DNA from: JAAEQG01 sp023133475
GTDB taxonomy: Bacteria; Planctomycetota; Phycisphaerae; UBA1845
DNA: 18,005 nt
Reading direction: 5' to 3'
NCBI GenBank assembly: GCA_030631415.1
Contig: DAOVLE010000095.1
Coordinates: 1 to 18,005 of the forward strand
Shown here: piece after piece, positions 17,601 to 18,005 of the stretch
Position numbering within the stretch: the stretch's first letter is position 1
Layout: each line of letters starts with the position of its first letter
Notes under the pieces: model-generated
Seen by the model: the letters and a program-made list of their open reading frames with translations, nothing else
What the model was told of the DNA's origin: nothing
The model's database searches: none
Made by a program: the position numbers and the translations under genes

Positions 17601-18005
17601 GACTTACTATCTGACGGTGGCCAACGTCAACGGGTGCGAGTTCACCGCCCAGACCGATATCACCGTCGAGTTGTGCATGGTGGTCAATGTGGAGATCGAA
17701 GGCCTGATCGGCAATAGTGGCAGTTATGGCCTTCCATCGAGTAACGGCAGCGAGATTGATCGTGAGGTGACATTCGTGTTCACCGATTGCGATGATGCCG
17801 CCGAGACATTCGTGGTCCCGGTGACCTTCACGGCTGACACAGGCAACAACAAGGGTGTCGGAAGCGTGAGGTTGACAGGTTTGGATGCCGGTTTCGATTG
17901 GCTCGGCGTCCAGGAAGGCCACACGCTTCGCACGTTGGTGGCGGTGGACTTTGTGGGCACGTTGGCTGACAGCGTCACGGTATTCCTGACGTCGGGTGAC
18001 TTCCA
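11695..18005 (+). CDS. Giant RCC1/Ig/calcium-repeat secreted protein, 3' truncated by window edge
   Basis: An uninterrupted frame runs from the ATG to the window end (about 2103 codons) with no stop; I read it codon by codon. Order by residue: signal peptide 1-29 (R-rich start, LTVLMLAVGGLVLAA core, V-A-S-A cleavage site); seven RCC1-like repeats 30 to about 298; Ig-like domain about 302-390; four 78-82-residue Cys/Trp repeats 393-716; two further Ig/PKD-like domains 717-877; Asp/Cys-rich calcium-type array 878 to about 1702; PDEC motifs about 1710-1761; cohesin-like from 1766, then Ig-like and the unassigned beta domain, cut before the dockerin part. All domains are binding or scaffold types, so the likely role is extracellular or surface attachment. 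The Asp-rich array should need Ca2+ for rigidity. No enzyme signature was found. By analogy with its two neighbours the missing end should hold dockerin-like loops. Confidence 0.93.
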   Translation, partial: MRFVRTTSLTVLMLAVGGLVLAAPSVASAGSVVAWGWNQYGQCNAPYGYYNFTAGGAGYYHSMILKDDGSLYAWGNNNYGQSSEPSGTDFVDIAACYLHSLALKSDGTVVGWGNNADGQCNVPSGSQGDFVAITGGSNHSLGLLSTGSLVVWGGNDYGQIDNVPAGTDFTTIAANGRHCLAIKSDGSLVAWGRNTDGQCDVSSGDYLAIGAGWYHSLAVKSDGSLVAWGYNGDGQCDVPSGTDFVAVAGGARHSLALKSDGSLAAWGRNSEGQCNVPSGNDFVAIAAGGYHSVGVTDLECVSPSIVTQPSGATLCYMGTSVSHQMCVVASGSPPLSYQWLSHTGQPIYGATSSCYTPTFNQPGSGTYRCAVYNPCGGSTSTDLVTVSVVIPYEPSTPTVTHYCGYSRLTRGSPPSGETWYWQTASSGTDTSNSASTWDVTASGTYYLRSRMDSSPHCWSYTRSIGVTVYNDPSAPSAPSQTHNCGNTVLTRGSPPSGETWYWQGTSCGTSTSDSAETYTVTSPGTYYLRARLNSSAQCWSPSCTSVSVTVNTVPPTPSTPSQTSYNCGNTVLTRGSPPSGVTWYWQGTSCGTSTADSAATYTANSSGTYYLRARDNTSGCWSSCSSVSVTVYDNPSTPSTPTATNYCGYTRLSRGTPPSGVTWYWQTSAGGTSTSNSASTWDVTASGTYYLRARRDSSPYCWSSSSASVAVSVWSIPSNPSPSANPSAICDGNSTDLSASVSDAVIDWYTGSCGGTFVATGNSISVSPVANTTYYARARNSSSGCTSLGCGSVMVTVNANPTATASNNGPVCQGSDVTLSSGPGGMTSYAWTGPNSFTSGEQNPVVSPAVAGQYCVTVTDGNGCTDSACTDVAVDTFDTDGDGIADCADIDDDNDGVPDGSDPASLDPDLCGDSDGDSCDDCSVGTDNFGPQSDQLPDNDGTDTDGDGFCDAGDTDDDGDGVPDGDDSHPLDQYQCRDVDGDTCDDCSSGTDNPANDGTDTDGDGLCDAGDTDDDNDGVADGSDSHPLDQYRCRDVDGDTCDDCFSGIDNPANDGTDTDGDGLCDDGDTDDDNDGVADGSDLAPSNPDLCGDSDGDSCDDCSVGTDDFGPLSDQLPGNDGADFDSDGACDAGDTDIDNDGRLNVDDSDDFNQNICADTDADGCDDCSSGTFAPANDGADFDGDGLCDAGDPDIDNDGRLNADDSDTFNPNVCADTDADGCDDCSSGTFAPANDGTDTDGDGLCDTGDPDDDNDGVLDDADSNSLDPDICEDADGDGCDDCSVGTDDFGPLADNDPSNDGTDTDGDGICDNGDSDDDNDSVLDGDDSDPLDPYLCQDTDADDCDDCSQTGGPPDPANDGTDTDSDGLCDTGDTDDDGDGVADGDDSHPLDPYQCRDLDSDSCDDCSSGTDNPANDGTDTDGDGLCDDGDTDDDNDGVLDAADTNSLDPDLCEDTDGDGCDDCSVGTDDFGPLADNDPANDGTDTDSDGLCDAGDPDDDNDGVLDGDDTDPLNPDVCEDTDGDGCDDCSVGTDDFGPLADNDPSNDGLDTDSNGICDAGDTDDDGDGVPDGDDSHPLDQYQCRDVDGDTCDDCAGGTDDPSNDGTDTDSDGLCDAGDTDDDNDGVLDGDDTDPLDPDVCEDTDGDGCDDCSVGTDDFGPLADNNPANDGTDTDGDGICNAGDNCPDHANSDQADCDNDGTGDVCAIATGGSEDCNFNGVPDECDIAVSTSEDCNSNSIPDECDISDGTSEDYNTNGIPDECEPAFGQLLLRTGEEPGVLCVDTEDTFTVTLEVADLGYAINGVQALIHYDAAYLSLVSITPATGWTLITPDGGNPDPDGDGDLTCALYLPGGETSAAGTVATLLFDPIGEGATSVTFQSDDPPFHTKLTRAYDNTAILPDKIDSGTISIDNTVAIASNNGPIFCEGDTIELSGGPSSGPLGPYTYSWTGPDDFSSSEQSPTISDATLGMTGTYYLTVANVNGCEFTAQTDITVELCMVVNVEIEGLIGNSGSYGLPSSNGSEIDREVTFVFTDCDDAAETFVVPVTFTADTGNNKGVGSVRLTGLDAGFDWLGVQEGHTLRTLVAVDFVGTLADSVTVFLTSGDF
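11782..12576 (+). repeat. Seven RCC1-like propeller repeats
   Basis: The blade motif (V/L)xxWGxNxxGQ recurs seven times, with its Trp codons at 11797, 11914, 12028, 12148, 12265, 12376 and 12490 (spacing 111-120 bases, 37-40 residues). Between motifs come (D/N)F.AI.(A/G)G..HS.(A/G)(L/V)K(S)DG. Seven copies match the seven blades of an RCC1 beta-propeller, though each is shorter than a classic eukaryotic RCC1 repeat. RCC1-like repeats are known in secreted bacterial proteins; a protein- or glycan-binding role is inferred. Confidence 0.88.
12598..12864 (+). other. Ig-like domain of the third protein
   Basis: About 89 residues with the I-set style pattern P-x-I-x-x-Q-P, then S-Y-Q-W, then G-(S)-G-T-Y-R-C-A-V-Y-N. 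The Tyr-x-Cys corner and the core Trp are present. It links the propeller to the Cys/Trp repeats. Confidence 0.75.
12871..13842 (+). repeat. Four Cys/Trp-rich Ig-like repeats in ABBA order
   Basis: Units start near 12874, 13108, 13354 and 13597 (234-246 bases each). The shared core is (Y/N)-C-G-(Y/N)-x-x-L-(T/S)-R-G-x-P-P-S-G-x-T-W-Y-W-Q, followed by S-G-T-Y-Y-L-R-(S/A)-R and C-W. Units 1 and 4 share Y-C-G-Y and A-S-T-W-D-V-T-A-S-G. Units 2 and 3 share N-C-G-N-T-V-L-T-R-G and W-Q-G-T-S-C-G-T-S-T. By eye this stretch uses more A/T-ending codons than the array after it. Confidence 0.85.
13843..14325 (+). other. Two further Ig/PKD-like domains
   Basis: The first (about 13843-14100) is a diverged relative of the preceding repeats: it keeps I-C-D-G, D-W-Y-T-G and T-T-Y-Y-A-R-A-R. 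The second (about 14104-14325) has P-V-C-Q-G, Y-A-W-T-G-P, E-Q-N-P and Q-Y-C-V-T-V-T-D-x-N-G-C. That pattern is the same as the Ig-like domain inside the C-terminal cassette, so this protein carries the fold twice. Confidence 0.7.
14326..16800 (+). repeat. Thirteen-module Asp/Cys-rich thrombospondin-3-like array
   Basis: Modules are marked by C-D-D-C codons at 14449, 14644, 14815, 14986, 15181, 15352, 15523, 15718, 15895, 16066, 16261, 16456 and 16627. Spacings are 195, 171, 171, 195, 171, 171, 195, 177, 171, 195, 195 and 171 bases, all multiples of three. Each module holds D-T-D-(G/S)-D-G-x-C-D, D-D-D-N-D-G-V-x-D, a single Cys and then C-D-D-C. The DxDxDG loops match calcium-binding thrombospondin type 3 repeats. 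The array ends in a more classic N-C-P-D-x-x-N-x-D-Q-A-D-C-D-N-D-G motif near 16735. Confidence 0.9.
16822..16977 (+). repeat. Three EDCNxNxIPDECD linker motifs
   Basis: Three copies of E-D-(C/Y)-N-x-N-x-(I/V)-P-D-E-C-(D/E) precede the cohesin-like domain, as in the first gene. The third has Tyr in place of the first Cys, leaving its second Cys unpaired. They probably extend the calcium-type stalk up to the cassette. Confidence 0.8.
16990..18005 (+). repeat. C-terminal cassette copy 3, cut by the window end
   Basis: It begins at L-L-L after the PDEC motifs. The cohesin-like part runs to about 17415 (A-I-N-G-V-Q-A-L-I-H-Y-D, D-P-D-G-D-G-D-L-T-C-A-L-Y). The Ig-like part runs to about 17670 (Y-S-W-T-G-P, N-G-C-E-F-T-A-Q). 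The unassigned beta domain (E-I-E-G-L-I-G, G-L-D-A-G-F-D-W-L) stops at T-S-G-D-F, exactly where copies 1 and 2 are about to enter the dockerin-like loops. Confidence 0.85.

Overview
The window holds three very large, same-strand genes for secreted multidomain proteins and two intergenic gaps (265 and 299 bases). No RNA gene, CRISPR array, insertion sequence or metabolic enzyme was seen. The style suggests a Planctomycetota bacterium, probably of the Phycisphaerae type. The signs are high GC, giant repeat-rich exported proteins, linkers of the DCNxNGIPDECDI kind, a beta-helix protein with an IYVD..ATGxNNGSSW start, RCC1-like repeats, and C-terminal cohesin-like plus dockerin-like domains. This placement rests on recalled family knowledge; no search was run.

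Layout. Bases 1-8244 are the 3' part of a gene open at the left edge. It carries a diverged repeat, six CARDB repeats, NEW3/carboxypeptidase-regulatory-like beta domains, a glycine-rich linker, a long unassigned beta-rich region, short Asp/Asn/Cys motifs and a C-terminal cassette. Bases 8510-11395 encode a complete 961-residue protein: signal peptide, right-handed parallel beta-helix, and the same type of cassette. Bases 11695-18005 are the 5' part of a gene open at the right edge. It encodes a signal peptide, a seven-repeat RCC1-like propeller, Ig-like domains, a 13-module Asp/Cys-rich calcium-binding-type array with a 537-base higher-order repeat, PDEC motifs and the start of the same cassette.

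What ties the genes together is the cassette: cohesin-like, Ig/PKD-like, unassigned beta domain, dockerin-like EF loops, and (in genes 1 and 2) a third EF loop and an RRTR tail. It is joined to three unrelated front ends. After genes 1 and 2 a 79-base non-coding element with a 10-base inverted repeat follows the stop codon and is almost identical in both copies. The simplest reading is a tandem family of surface or extracellular proteins that share one C-terminal assembly or anchoring unit, spread by duplication or gene conversion. The N-terminal modules would do the binding. No catalytic activity can be assigned to any of the three, and any role in adhesion or a cohesin-dockerin scaffold is inference.
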